Virus record (IMG/VR): IMGVR_UViG_3300025151_000103
Coordinates: 1-40,079 of that record
Reading direction: 5' to 3' (one strand)
From: a virus
Length of the DNA stretch: 40,079 nt
Shown: piece after piece, positions 21,690-31,390 of the stretch
How the letters are laid out: each line of letters opens with the position of its first letter
Numbering within the stretch: position 1 is the stretch's first letter
Program-made: the position numbers and the translations under genes
The notes under the pieces: model-generated
What the model saw: only the letters and a program-made list of their open reading frames with translations
Told to the model about the DNA's origin: nothing
Databases searched by the model: none

Positions 21690-23258
21690 ATGTCAGCTAT
21701 AATTACTGATCAATTCAGAATATTGAACGCTGAAACTTTTATTAAAAGTTTCACAGGTATTGGTACTACTGCCAATAATTACTATACATTTTTAGGACAC
21801 CCGAATCCAACAGATGATGCTGTTGAAAATTATGGTGCTTCAGATTGGGCAACAAATCCCCCAGACCCTAAAGATTCTTTTAGGCAGGAAAATCTGTATC
21901 ACGACAGTATGATGTTCCTTAAAAAAGTAACATCCAGTGATGTTGCGAGGGTTGTTCGTAGAATAAATTGGACGGTAGGAACCACATATGATGTTTATAA
22001 AAGTGATGTTGAAATTACAAATGCGTCTTTGGTTACTGATGCAAAGACACTTTACGAATCAAATTATTATGTAATTAATTCTGAATATAAAGTATATGTT
22101 TGTATAAGTAATGGAGCTAATCCAGAAAGACCAAAGGGAGAAAAATCCCTCTATGAACCAAACTTCGTAGCAACTTCTGTAAGTCAAGCAGGTGCTATTG
22201 ATGATGGATATCGTTGGAAATATCTGTATACACTGACTCCTTCTGAAATTATTAAATTTACTACGGAATCATTCATGCCAGTTCCTCAAAATTGGGGTTC
22301 TGGTGAATCTGCAGCGGTGAGAGATGCTGCTGTTGATGGAAAAATTGAGCATGTAATTATTAAATCAAGAGGGTCTGGATATCAAAGAACTGGAGGTAGT
22401 TCTACTGCAACAATTACTGGGGTTCCTGTTCTTGGAAATGGAAGCGGAGCAACGGTTACTATTCAAATTTCTGGAGGGGAAGTTTCCACCGTTGTAGTAG
22501 AAAATGGTGGAAGTGGATACACTAAAGGACTCATACGATTTGACTCTCAAACTATTGCTGATCTTGCTGGAGGTGGAGCAGGTGCTGAGTTTGAAGTTTT
22601 AATTCCACCAAAAGGCGGACATGGAGCTGATGTTTATCGAGAACTTGGAGCATTCCGAGTCATGCTTTACTCTAAATATGATAATGAATCGGATTATATT
22701 ACTGGAAATACTTTCTCTAGAGTTGGAGTCATAAAAAATCCAGTACAATTTACTGGCGATGAATTATATTCTGAGCAAACTGCAACCGCTTTAGGAGCGT
22801 TGAAATTAAAGTCTGCTACTGGAACTGGAACAACTGCAGGAACAAATTACGTACTCAATAGTCAGATAAGTCAAACAGTTGCTGTCGGACAAACTGCGAT
22901 TGGTCGTGTTGCTTCTTGGAATCCAAATACTGGTGTCTTAAGATACTATCAACCAGTGGGTTTCGTAACTTCCACATATGAAGGAACTGCAGGAAATAGA
23001 TTATATGATTTTGCTGGTGTTGAAGCGGAAATCGTTGGTGGCGTGGGTAGCAATTTGATACCTGATATAACTATGGATAACGTAAGTGCATTGACAGTCG
23101 GTGGATCTGTTGTCCAATTGGGTCAAACATTTAATGATGGAAAGGCAAATCCAGAAATTAAAAAATACTCTGGAGAAATAATCTATATAGACAATAGGGC
23201 ACCGATCACTAGATCTGCATCGCAAAAAGAAGAAGTAAAAGTTGTAGTAGAGTTCTAA
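21690..23258 (+). CDS. 8: gp8 baseplate wedge protein
   Basis: A 522-residue protein with the N-terminal gp8 pattern (ITDQFRILNAETFI, then YYTFLGHP) and the NPPDPKDS and W-Y-T-P segments seen in cyanophage gp8. T4 gp8 has 334 residues. About 90 of the extra residues are a GSGY/PP module pair (around 215-303: GSGYQRTGG, GNGSGATVTI, GGSGYTKG) like those in gp7. gp8 is a wedge component that binds gp7 and gp10 in T4. It has its own late promoter, and the next gene starts four bases after its stop. Confidence 0.88.
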   Translation: MSAIITDQFRILNAETFIKSFTGIGTTANNYYTFLGHPNPTDDAVENYGASDWATNPPDPKDSFRQENLYHDSMMFLKKVTSSDVARVVRRINWTVGTTYDVYKSDVEITNASLVTDAKTLYESNYYVINSEYKVYVCISNGANPERPKGEKSLYEPNFVATSVSQAGAIDDGYRWKYLYTLTPSEIIKFTTESFMPVPQNWGSGESAAVRDAAVDGKIEHVIIKSRGSGYQRTGGSSTATITGVPVLGNGSGATVTIQISGGEVSTVVVENGGSGYTKGLIRFDSQTIADLAGGGAGAEFEVLIPPKGGHGADVYRELGAFRVMLYSKYDNESDYITGNTFSRVGVIKNPVQFTGDELYSEQTATALGALKLKSATGTGTTAGTNYVLNSQISQTVAVGQTAIGRVASWNPNTGVLRYYQPVGFVTSTYEGTAGNRLYDFAGVEAEIVGGVGSNLIPDITMDNVSALTVGGSVVQLGQTFNDGKANPEIKKYSGEIIYIDNRAPITRSASQKEEVKVVVEF

Positions 23259-23262
23259 ACAA

Positions 23263-26200
23263 ATGACCCAGAATACCAATCTAAATGTTTCCCCATATTT
23301 TGATGATTTTAGTGAAAGTAACAACTACAATAAGGTTCTCTTTAAACCTGGATTTCCAGTTCAGTCTAGAGAACTAACGACTCTACAATCAATCTTACAG
23401 AATCAGATTGAGAGATTTGGACAATACTTCTTTAAAGAAGGGTCCATGGTTATTCCTGGTGGAAACTTTTTAGATACTTCGTATTTTGCTGTTCGGATAG
23501 ATCCGCAATTTTTAAATATTCCAGTAAAAGAATATACAAAATATCTTGCGGATAATGAAATTGAAATTGAGGGAGAAACTTCAGGGGTCACTGCTAATGT
23601 GGTCAATAGACTTACTGATGTAGAGTCTGTTGATGGATACGACACTCTTTATATCAAGTATAAAAAATCTGGTCCAGATGGTACAACTAGAGAATTTATT
23701 GATGGAGAAAATCTGATAACAAGATCAGATATCGAATATTCAAATACAAGAATTGTATCTGGTGGTTTATTTGCGAGAACTATCGCATCAGAATCAACTA
23801 AAACTGGTTCTTCTGCATCAATTAGTGAAGGTATTTTCTTTATTAGAGGTTTCTTTGTAAAAGTACCATCTAGTTCAATCATTCTTGATCAATATTCAAA
23901 TAGACCAAGTTATAGAGTTGGTTTGTCCGTAACAGAAGAGATTGTAAGTGCATCATCAGTAAATCAAGATCTCTATGATAATGCTAGAGGATTTTCAAAT
24001 GAATCTGCTCCTGGTGCCGATAGATTTAGACTTTCAGTTGTCCTCACTAAAAAAGAATTAACTGACGCTGAAGACTTAAGTTTCGTCGAGTTAATGAGAG
24101 TTGAGAATGGAAAGAGAGAAGAGTTTGTAGAAAGAACAGAATTTGCTACGTTCAAAGAAGAATTAGCAAGAAGAACATTTGAAGAGTCTGGAAATTATTA
24201 TATAAAACCATTCAAGGTTGAAGTTAGAGAATCTCTGAATGATAGGTTGGGGAACAGAGGATTATACTTTAGTAATCAAGTAACAAAGAATGGAAATACT
24301 CCATCAGACGATATTTACACCATTCAAGTTTCCCCTGGAAAGGCATATGTAAGGGGACATGAAATTGAAACACAATCAACAGTTTCGATTGATGCTGTAA
24401 AACCAAGAACAGTTCGCAGTAAAGAAAATGCGTCTCTTCCAATTAAGATTGGAAATATTGCAAAGGTAGAAAACGTATATGGATCTCCCACTATTGGATT
24501 TGAAAATTATGTAATTAATCTAAAAGATCAAAGATTGGGTTTAGGTAGAACTGAAACAGGCGCTACTATTGGTCACGCAAGAGTATTTGACTACAATGAA
24601 AATAGTCCTGTTGGAGCAGCAACTGCTAGATATGACACTAGACTATATGATGTTGAAACATTTACGAATGTTACCGTTGGCACTGCACTCACTGCCGCCG
24701 AGAGTGCTTACGTAAAGGGCGTTTACAGCGGTTCTAGCGGTTTCTTAGTCAGTGCGGCATCCAATGCCACCATATTGTCATTATCAGGCGTTAGAGGCGA
24801 ATTTCAGTTAAATGAACCATTAGAAATTAATGGCAACTCTGTAGGAAGAAATATTACTGCAGTAAGAAAATTTGATTTTTCTGATGTCAAATCATTACAT
24901 AGAACCGTAGGTGTATCCACGTTTGCTGGAGACGTGGTTTTATCTAGACCAAAACAAGCATTTACAGAAAGATCTAATTTCAGAATTAATCATTCAACTA
25001 AAAAAGTTACATCTACAAGTGTTGCTGACTTTAGATCTCTAGTCAAAGTCGGTGATATTGTTAGATATCCAAAGCAAGCAGGAACTGTTCCAACATTTAA
25101 CAGAGTAACTGCTGTAGCAGCAGGTGAATTGAGTATTGATGCAATTCCATCTGTTACCGGAATTTGCGATGGTACTCTCTCGGAGACTGTAGTTACAAAT
25201 GATTTTGATGTCATTACTGGTGCATTACAACAGTCCGATAAACCTGGTTATAGGATACCCCTTCCAAACAGATATATTTCTTCAATCAATCTTTTAGATA
25301 GTACTTATATTGTAAGAAAGCAGATATCTAAAAACATAACCAGTGCAGTAGAATTTACCTTTAATATTTCCGACCTTGGAGATAATGATTTAAAATTTGA
25401 ACCATATACAAGTTCTACTTACACTCTGACTTGGGAAGAGGGACAAATTGAAGTTTTACAAGATGCTCAAGTTACTCTAAACAACGATCTAACAACAGTA
25501 ACATTTAGAGGATTATCTAGAACAGGAAATGGAACATTAACATTTACTGCGAAAAGAACAAAACTTCTTTCTAAAACAAAATCAATCAAAAGATGTGAAG
25601 AAGTTATCATAAACAGATCTAAGTTATCAGGAGCAGGCATAGGGGCAACTACGTTTAATAACGGACTTAACGGTCCAAATCAAAATGGTGGTGCAGACTT
25701 CCCATATGGAACTAGAGTAGAAGATCAAGAAATTTGTTTAAACTTTCCAGAGATTTATAGAGTTCTTGGTGTTTTCCAATCAAGTGGAGTCGGTGAGGCA
25801 ACACTTCCTTCATTCACTTCTTCAAGTCAATCCTCCGTATTTACCAATAATGTTGTAGTTGGAGAACAAATAATAGGTGCATCCTCTGGATCTGTAGCAA
25901 GGGTTGTCGAAGTTACTAATTCTTCAAAAGTGGAGTTTGTCTATGAAAATGAGAAAGCATTTGAAATAGATGAATCATTTACTATGATGACTTCTGGAAT
26001 TGTTGGAACAATAGGTTCCATTGTCATTGGCGATCCTAATATTGGAGATTCATATACTTTAGACAAAGGACATAGAGAAGATCATGTAGATTTTGGTAGA
26101 ATTATTAGAAAAGATGGCATACAAGAACCTACACGACAACTTAAAATTATTCTCGACAGGTATGAAACAAATGAAAGTGTTGGAACTGTTGAAAGTGTAA

Positions 26201-29200
26201 ACAGTTATAATGGATTAAATTACACTAAAGAAATTCTAAATGTTATTGATATGTCAGCAAATGATTTTATCGATATTCGTCCAAGAGTTTCTCCATATTC
26301 TACATCAAGCACGAAGTCACCATTTGATTTTGATTCAAGATCATTTGTAGCGTCTTCTTCAGAAACAATTGTTTCAAATAAAACTGTTGTTCTTGATTAT
26401 AGTTACTATCTTGGAAGAACAGATAGATTATATTTGCTGAGAGATGGTACGTTTGAATTAATTAAAGGAGTTCCATCTGAAAATCCAAAAGCTCCAGTCA
26501 AAAATGATGAAGCAATGGAAGTTGGCATCCTTTATATGGATCCATATATTTTTGATGCCAAAGAAAATTCCAGATTAAAATTGACCCCACACAAACGATA
26601 TACCATGAAGGATATCGGTGTGTTAGAAAGTAGAATTAAAAATCTTGAAGAATACACCACTCTTTCTCTATTAGAGACAGACACAAAAAATTTACAAATT
26701 AAAGATTCAAATACAGGATTAGATAAATTTAAATCTGGATTCTTTGTTGACAATTTTAAAGGACACTTGAATCACAATCTTCGTGGGGATTCATTCTTTG
26801 ATATAGACAGAACAAAGAGAGAATGTAGACCAAGGTCAACTGAGAGAAATGTTTCACTGGGATTTGAAACAGTAACTACTATTGCAGATCCAGTAAATGC
26901 TGACTATGCTTGGGCAGAAGATTTTGAAGATTCAAACATTACCAGAAGTGGCCCTGGTCTTACTCTTAATTATGAAGAAGTGGAATACATCGATCAACCA
27001 CTTGCAACAAGGACAGAGAACCTCAATCCATTCCACATTACTCTCTTCACTGGAGTAGTAACTTTAACTCCAGAATCTGATTTCTGGGTAGAAGAAAATG
27101 TTCTTGATGTTTCAAATTCAACAGAAATTGATAGTGCTTTCCAAGCGATTGCAGATTTGCTTGGCGTTGATGATCGTGAAAATGGTGGAATGGCATCAAG
27201 TATTTGGAACACAAGTGATATTTCTTGGAATGGGCAAGAATTAATTTCTGAGGAAACTGTTCGTGATGAGGTTATCCGTCAAGAAAACAATACTTGGTTA
27301 GCAAGTGGAGGAGGTAGAAGACCATGGTGGACAACTACCACGACCACAAGAAGTACAGATGTTCTCCAAACATTTGAAACTACTGGTTTAGAAACTATCA
27401 CTGGACTAGAATTAACTTCTACAGATCAGTTAACTAGTCTTGGCAACACAGTTGTAAGCACAGAAACTATATTTACTGTTAGGTCTAGAAATATTGAATT
27501 AAATGCAACTAATTTGAAACCGAATACAAGATATTATGTTTTCATGGAAAACGTGGACATGAATGCGTATGCGGTTCCTAAGAGATTGCCAATTACAATG
27601 ACTACTGGATCATTTGTTTCGGGAGAAATTATTGAGTCCGTAGACTTCTTCTCTGGAGTAGCCAGGTCTTTACCATCAGCAGATTCCGCAAGAATTATTG
27701 CTAGAGTTGCACAAGCAGATCATAAAATTGGTCCGTTTAATGCTCCAACACAAACTTATGGTGACTTATCCTCTACTTATTCTAATACGAGTAGTGTATT
27801 GAATATTGATACTGCCGATCTTGCTCTATTAACAAGACCAGATCGTTTAGGTTGGGTAAGACCAGGACAAGTGCTTGCTTCCCGTAGTGGACAATGTGTT
27901 GTCAATAACATCGAATTGATGACTGATGACACCGGAACACTTATTTTCTCATTACATATTCCAGATCCAACTAATCGTTCCAATCCTCGTTTCTCAACTG
28001 GGTCGAATAATATAACAATTACGACAAGTCCAACGAATGCATCAATTCTTGATCCAGGAGAAAGTAAAGTCAATGTTACATATCAATCAAGTGGAATCAG
28101 ACAAAATTTAGAAGAACAAATTCTTTCTATCAGACAACCACAAGTTCAAGAGCAAATTATTCTTGAAGATCAACCGGTCTCACAAATTACTGAAAGTCTT
28201 GAAGAAAATATTATTGTACAAGACACAAATACAGCAGTCTCTGGATGGTTTGACCCGTTAGCACAATCATTCTTTGTGAATACAGAACAAGGAAGCGATG
28301 GTGTCTTCATTACAAGTGGAGATGTTTATTTTAGGTCTAAAGATCCAGATATTCCTGTGACTGTTCAAATTAGAACTATGAGAGATGGTTCTCCAACAAA
28401 TACTGTCGTTCCCTTTGGAGAAACTCAATTGCAACCTGATGAGGTGCTTCTTTCTCAAGATGGTTCTGTTGCTACTAGATTTACGTTTAGTACACCAGTC
28501 TATTTGCAGAGTGGAACTGAATATGCTCTTGTGCTCATATCTCCAACTTCCAAGTATCTGACATATATTACTAGAATGGGTGAAGTTGATTTGCTTCTTA
28601 ACTCTGTTTACAACAGACAACCATATCTTGGTTCTCTGTTCAAATCACAAAATAATACAACTTGGGATGCTTCTCAGTTAGAAGATTTGAAATTTAAGTT
28701 ATTCAAAGCAAAATTCCCTGTTAATACTCCATCTACGGTTATATTCTATAATAATGAACTGCCTATGGGCAAAATTAGAAAGAGTGATCCATTAACAGTA
28801 TATTCTAAGAGACAAACTATTTCAATTGCTGCAACTACATCAGAATTTGCACAAGGAACCACAATGATTCAGGGATCTTCTTCTAGAAGTGGCAATGTAT
28901 TCTCTTCTGGTGGTCCTGTTGATATGGTCAATGCCACAACTTCTCTGACATTAACTGGTGCTGGAATTGGTATTCCTGAAGGAACATTTACTGGTATTGG
29001 ATTTACTACACTTTCAGGAAATGGTTCTGGTCTCGAAGTAACTCTCAATACCACTGTTGCAACTGGAGTTGGAACCATAACTGTTACCAATGGTGGAAGT
29101 GGTTATCAAGTCGGTGATTTACTTCTTAGTAATAAAATTGGCGACAGTGGAAGTGGAGCAAGAGTAACAGTTGGTATAGTTACTATGACAAATAAAATTA

Positions 29201-30555
29201 CATTAGATGATGTAACTGAAAGTTTTGTTGTCGGAACTGCATTAACACATACCGATGGGGGAGGAACTGATGCAGATATTACTGCACCTACTGCTGTAGA
29301 TTCTGACATTGTTAGAGATGGATTTACGTTCAAAGTAGATCATAGAAATCATGGAATGCACGCTGGAGGAAACGTAGTTAAAATTGAAAATGTTATTGGT
29401 GATGTTCTTCCTACCTCATTGACATCAAAAGTTGATGATGATTCGACAACTATTGATGTAGTTGATGGAACCAACTTTGCATCATTTGAAGGTGTTGCTG
29501 TAAGTGGAATTCATACTGGTTATGTTAAAATTGATAAAGAAATTATTTCTTACAATTCAATTAATGGTAATGAAATTACCATTGCTGCTAGAGAAATTGA
29601 TGATTCACTTAAGTCCGATCATGGAGAGGGGTCAATTGTAAATAAGTATGAATTTAATGGAGTATCTCTTCTGAAAATTAATAAAGAACATACACTGGAC
29701 AACAGAGACAAAACTTTTAATTCTTATCTTGTTAAGATTAATAATGAGAGTAAGGCATTCAATACCACCATACAAGGTGGAGGTGCCCAGGTTAACGCTT
29801 CTCAAAATATTCCTTTTGAATATGTAAGACCAGATTTAAATGCAATTACACCTTCTGGAACATCAATCAATGCAAGGGTTAAAACTACTTCTGGAACAAG
29901 TATAAGTGGTTCTGAAATATCATTCCAGGATAAAGGGTATGAAAATATTGCAATTAATAAATTGAATAATTTTGATGATCCAAGAATTGTAGCATCTAAG
30001 ACAAATGAATTTAATATTTTAGGTAATCAAAAGTCTTTTGCATTGGAACTGACATTACAAACTAGAAATGAGAATGTATCCCCTATCATTGATTTGGAAA
30101 GTGCAAACATAATTGTAATGAGCAATTTGGTTAATGATGAAGTTTCAGATTATGAAACTGATAGTAGAGCAAGACTTACTGGTCTTGATCCTAATGCTGG
30201 AATTTATGAAACTCAAAGAATCAATTTGGAGTTTGCATCCAATTCACTTTATGTTCAATTCGATGGACACAGAGAAGCAGAAGCAGATTTCCATGTATTC
30301 TACAAGTTGTTTAATAGTGGAAGTTCTGATGGAGATCAGGTATATATTCCATTCAATGGAAATGGATCGCCAGATAAGGTTATAAATCCAAATGACGGAT
30401 ATAACAAATTCAGTGATTATAAGTTCACTGCAGACAATGTTCCACAGTTTAATAGTTTCATGATTAAAGTTGTAATGACATCTACAAATCAGGCAAAAGC
30501 ACCTAGATTTAAAAACTTTAGAGCGATAGCATTGAGATCTTTTGAAGATGAGTGA
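23263..30555 (+). CDS. Giant DUF4815-type virion structural protein
   Basis: A 2430-residue protein. The first part (NVSPYFDDFSESNNYNKVLF, then PGFPVQSRELTTLQSILQNQ) is the signature I associate with DUF4815 proteins of cyanophage virions. Later landmarks are a helical stretch VLESRIKNLEEYTTLSLLE near residue 1120, a WFDPLAQSFFV segment near 1663, and a GSGY/PP module near 1900-1972. An HGM-GG variant of the HGF-TG module lies near 2026 and an RG-GT-H-like module near 2047-2129. Position after gp8 corresponds to the gp9/gp10 region of T4, so it may be a peripheral baseplate or fibre-attachment protein. That role is inferred; virion location is likely from synteny and late promoter. Confidence 0.8.
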   Translation: MTQNTNLNVSPYFDDFSESNNYNKVLFKPGFPVQSRELTTLQSILQNQIERFGQYFFKEGSMVIPGGNFLDTSYFAVRIDPQFLNIPVKEYTKYLADNEIEIEGETSGVTANVVNRLTDVESVDGYDTLYIKYKKSGPDGTTREFIDGENLITRSDIEYSNTRIVSGGLFARTIASESTKTGSSASISEGIFFIRGFFVKVPSSSIILDQYSNRPSYRVGLSVTEEIVSASSVNQDLYDNARGFSNESAPGADRFRLSVVLTKKELTDAEDLSFVELMRVENGKREEFVERTEFATFKEELARRTFEESGNYYIKPFKVEVRESLNDRLGNRGLYFSNQVTKNGNTPSDDIYTIQVSPGKAYVRGHEIETQSTVSIDAVKPRTVRSKENASLPIKIGNIAKVENVYGSPTIGFENYVINLKDQRLGLGRTETGATIGHARVFDYNENSPVGAATARYDTRLYDVETFTNVTVGTALTAAESAYVKGVYSGSSGFLVSAASNATILSLSGVRGEFQLNEPLEINGNSVGRNITAVRKFDFSDVKSLHRTVGVSTFAGDVVLSRPKQAFTERSNFRINHSTKKVTSTSVADFRSLVKVGDIVRYPKQAGTVPTFNRVTAVAAGELSIDAIPSVTGICDGTLSETVVTNDFDVITGALQQSDKPGYRIPLPNRYISSINLLDSTYIVRKQISKNITSAVEFTFNISDLGDNDLKFEPYTSSTYTLTWEEGQIEVLQDAQVTLNNDLTTVTFRGLSRTGNGTLTFTAKRTKLLSKTKSIKRCEEVIINRSKLSGAGIGATTFNNGLNGPNQNGGADFPYGTRVEDQEICLNFPEIYRVLGVFQSSGVGEATLPSFTSSSQSSVFTNNVVVGEQIIGASSGSVARVVEVTNSSKVEFVYENEKAFEIDESFTMMTSGIVGTIGSIVIGDPNIGDSYTLDKGHREDHVDFGRIIRKDGIQEPTRQLKIILDRYETNESVGTVESVNSYNGLNYTKEILNVIDMSANDFIDIRPRVSPYSTSSTKSPFDFDSRSFVASSSETIVSNKTVVLDYSYYLGRTDRLYLLRDGTFELIKGVPSENPKAPVKNDEAMEVGILYMDPYIFDAKENSRLKLTPHKRYTMKDIGVLESRIKNLEEYTTLSLLETDTKNLQIKDSNTGLDKFKSGFFVDNFKGHLNHNLRGDSFFDIDRTKRECRPRSTERNVSLGFETVTTIADPVNADYAWAEDFEDSNITRSGPGLTLNYEEVEYIDQPLATRTENLNPFHITLFTGVVTLTPESDFWVEENVLDVSNSTEIDSAFQAIADLLGVDDRENGGMASSIWNTSDISWNGQELISEETVRDEVIRQENNTWLASGGGRRPWWTTTTTTRSTDVLQTFETTGLETITGLELTSTDQLTSLGNTVVSTETIFTVRSRNIELNATNLKPNTRYYVFMENVDMNAYAVPKRLPITMTTGSFVSGEIIESVDFFSGVARSLPSADSARIIARVAQADHKIGPFNAPTQTYGDLSSTYSNTSSVLNIDTADLALLTRPDRLGWVRPGQVLASRSGQCVVNNIELMTDDTGTLIFSLHIPDPTNRSNPRFSTGSNNITITTSPTNASILDPGESKVNVTYQSSGIRQNLEEQILSIRQPQVQEQIILEDQPVSQITESLEENIIVQDTNTAVSGWFDPLAQSFFVNTEQGSDGVFITSGDVYFRSKDPDIPVTVQIRTMRDGSPTNTVVPFGETQLQPDEVLLSQDGSVATRFTFSTPVYLQSGTEYALVLISPTSKYLTYITRMGEVDLLLNSVYNRQPYLGSLFKSQNNTTWDASQLEDLKFKLFKAKFPVNTPSTVIFYNNELPMGKIRKSDPLTVYSKRQTISIAATTSEFAQGTTMIQGSSSRSGNVFSSGGPVDMVNATTSLTLTGAGIGIPEGTFTGIGFTTLSGNGSGLEVTLNTTVATGVGTITVTNGGSGYQVGDLLLSNKIGDSGSGARVTVGIVTMTNKITLDDVTESFVVGTALTHTDGGGTDADITAPTAVDSDIVRDGFTFKVDHRNHGMHAGGNVVKIENVIGDVLPTSLTSKVDDDSTTIDVVDGTNFASFEGVAVSGIHTGYVKIDKEIISYNSINGNEITIAAREIDDSLKSDHGEGSIVNKYEFNGVSLLKINKEHTLDNRDKTFNSYLVKINNESKAFNTTIQGGGAQVNASQNIPFEYVRPDLNAITPSGTSINARVKTTSGTSISGSEISFQDKGYENIAINKLNNFDDPRIVASKTNEFNILGNQKSFALELTLQTRNENVSPIIDLESANIIVMSNLVNDEVSDYETDSRARLTGLDPNAGIYETQRINLEFASNSLYVQFDGHREAEADFHVFYKLFNSGSSDGDQVYIPFNGNGSPDKVINPNDGYNKFSDYKFTADNVPQFNSFMIKVVMTSTNQAKAPRFKNFRAIALRSFEDE

Positions 30556-30772
30556 TTATTTAAAAGTCGAAAATGAAAACTCTCTAGTTAGAGAGATTGA
30601 TTCAAATGCAATTATCAATACAAATAAAAGTGACTATGAAAAATTCTTGAATCTTTCTAGAAAAAAGTATCAAGAAAAGAAAGAATATGAAGATTTGAAG
30701 TCTGATGTGAAGTCTCTGAAAGATGATATGAGTGAGATTAAATCACTCTTGAAAAGTATTGTGGATAAATGA
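30548..30772 (+). CDS. Small coiled-coil protein (74 aa)
   Basis: A 74-residue protein from the ATG at 30548 (MSDYLKVENENSLVREID), overlapping the end of the giant structural gene by eight bases. A TTG at 30542 would add two residues and is less likely. Residues 35-74 form a Lys/Glu-rich helix with heptad spacing (KSDVKSLKDDMSEIKSLLK), probably a coiled coil. It is perhaps a small virion linker or chaperone, but the function is unknown. Confidence 0.65.
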   Translation: MSDYLKVENENSLVREIDSNAIINTNKSDYEKFLNLSRKKYQEKKEYEDLKSDVKSLKDDMSEIKSLLKSIVDK

Positions 30773-30774
30773 AT

Positions 30775-30782
30775 TATAAATA
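30775..30782 (+). promoter_or_regulatory. T4-type late promoter
   Basis: A perfect TATAAATA lying 28 bases before the ATG at 30810, at the standard T4 late spacing. It heads the group of small virion proteins that leads into the neck genes. Confidence 0.7.
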
Positions 30783-30809
30783 TGTAAAGATAGACCCTAA
30801 CTGACAGTA

Positions 30810-31151
30810 ATGGCAGCATATGTTAGTAACATTGTAATCGATGTGGGCGCTGATTTTAATCAGACGTTCAACCTTGAAGATATTGCAAATGCACCTTTGG
30901 ATCTTACTGGTTATACCGGTGCATCTAAGATGAAAAAACATCATTCATCTTTGACAACTGCTGCTACCTTTACCGTATCATTTCCCAATAGAGGTCAAGG
31001 TATTATGAAAATTGCCTTACCAGCATCCACAACTAATGGATTGAAACCAGGAAGATACGTTTATGACGTTCTATTGAACGACGGATCAGAAAAGACCAGG
31101 GTTATTGAAGGTAGTGCGATTGTTACTGCTGGAATTACCACGACTAGTTAA
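30810..31151 (+). CDS. Small beta-sandwich virion protein (113 aa)
   Basis: A 113-residue protein starting MAAYVSNIVIDVGADFNQTF. It has alternating strands, the motif PLDLTGYTGASKMKK, and GLKPGRYVYDVLL near the end. This resembles immunoglobulin-like small baseplate or decoration proteins that I recall from cyanophages and other myoviruses. It is probably a virion component because of its late promoter and position; the exact site is unknown. Confidence 0.7.
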   Translation: MAAYVSNIVIDVGADFNQTFNLEDIANAPLDLTGYTGASKMKKHHSSLTTAATFTVSFPNRGQGIMKIALPASTTNGLKPGRYVYDVLLNDGSEKTRVIEGSAIVTAGITTTS

Positions 31152-31156
31152 ACTCT

Positions 31157-31387
31157 ATGGCAGACATTAAAGTCAGACTTGGATCACAAAATGCCGTAAA
31201 GGTTCTGTCATCATTCAAGGGTGGTGGAGGTTCTACCTTAACTGGTTTAAGTGACGTTGACATTGGTTCAGGTCTCCAAAACGGCATGGTTTTAGTATAC
31301 AACACAACAACATCTAGATGGGAAGCAACTTTAGAGTTGACACCAGGAAACACCCAGAATTTGGACATTAATGGAGGAAATTTCTAA
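31157..31387 (+). CDS. Small virion-associated protein (76 aa)
   Basis: A 76-residue protein starting MADIKVRLGSQNAVKVLSSF, with a Gly-rich hinge (KGGGGSTLTGLSDVDI) and a strand pattern NGMVLVYNTTTSRWEAT that is common in phage fibre and collar proteins. It lies six bases after the preceding gene and four bases before the fibre-like gene. It may be an adaptor or fibre-base protein, but this is inferred from context. Confidence 0.65.
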   Translation: MADIKVRLGSQNAVKVLSSFKGGGGSTLTGLSDVDIGSGLQNGMVLVYNTTTSRWEATLELTPGNTQNLDINGGNF

Positions 31388-31390
31388 GCC

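Noticed and set aside
11227-30555. Giant genes as an assembly or frame-joining artefact
   Set aside because: Both frames are uninterrupted, start and end with family-typical sequences, and repeats are diverged copies rather than identical ones, so false joining is unlikely.
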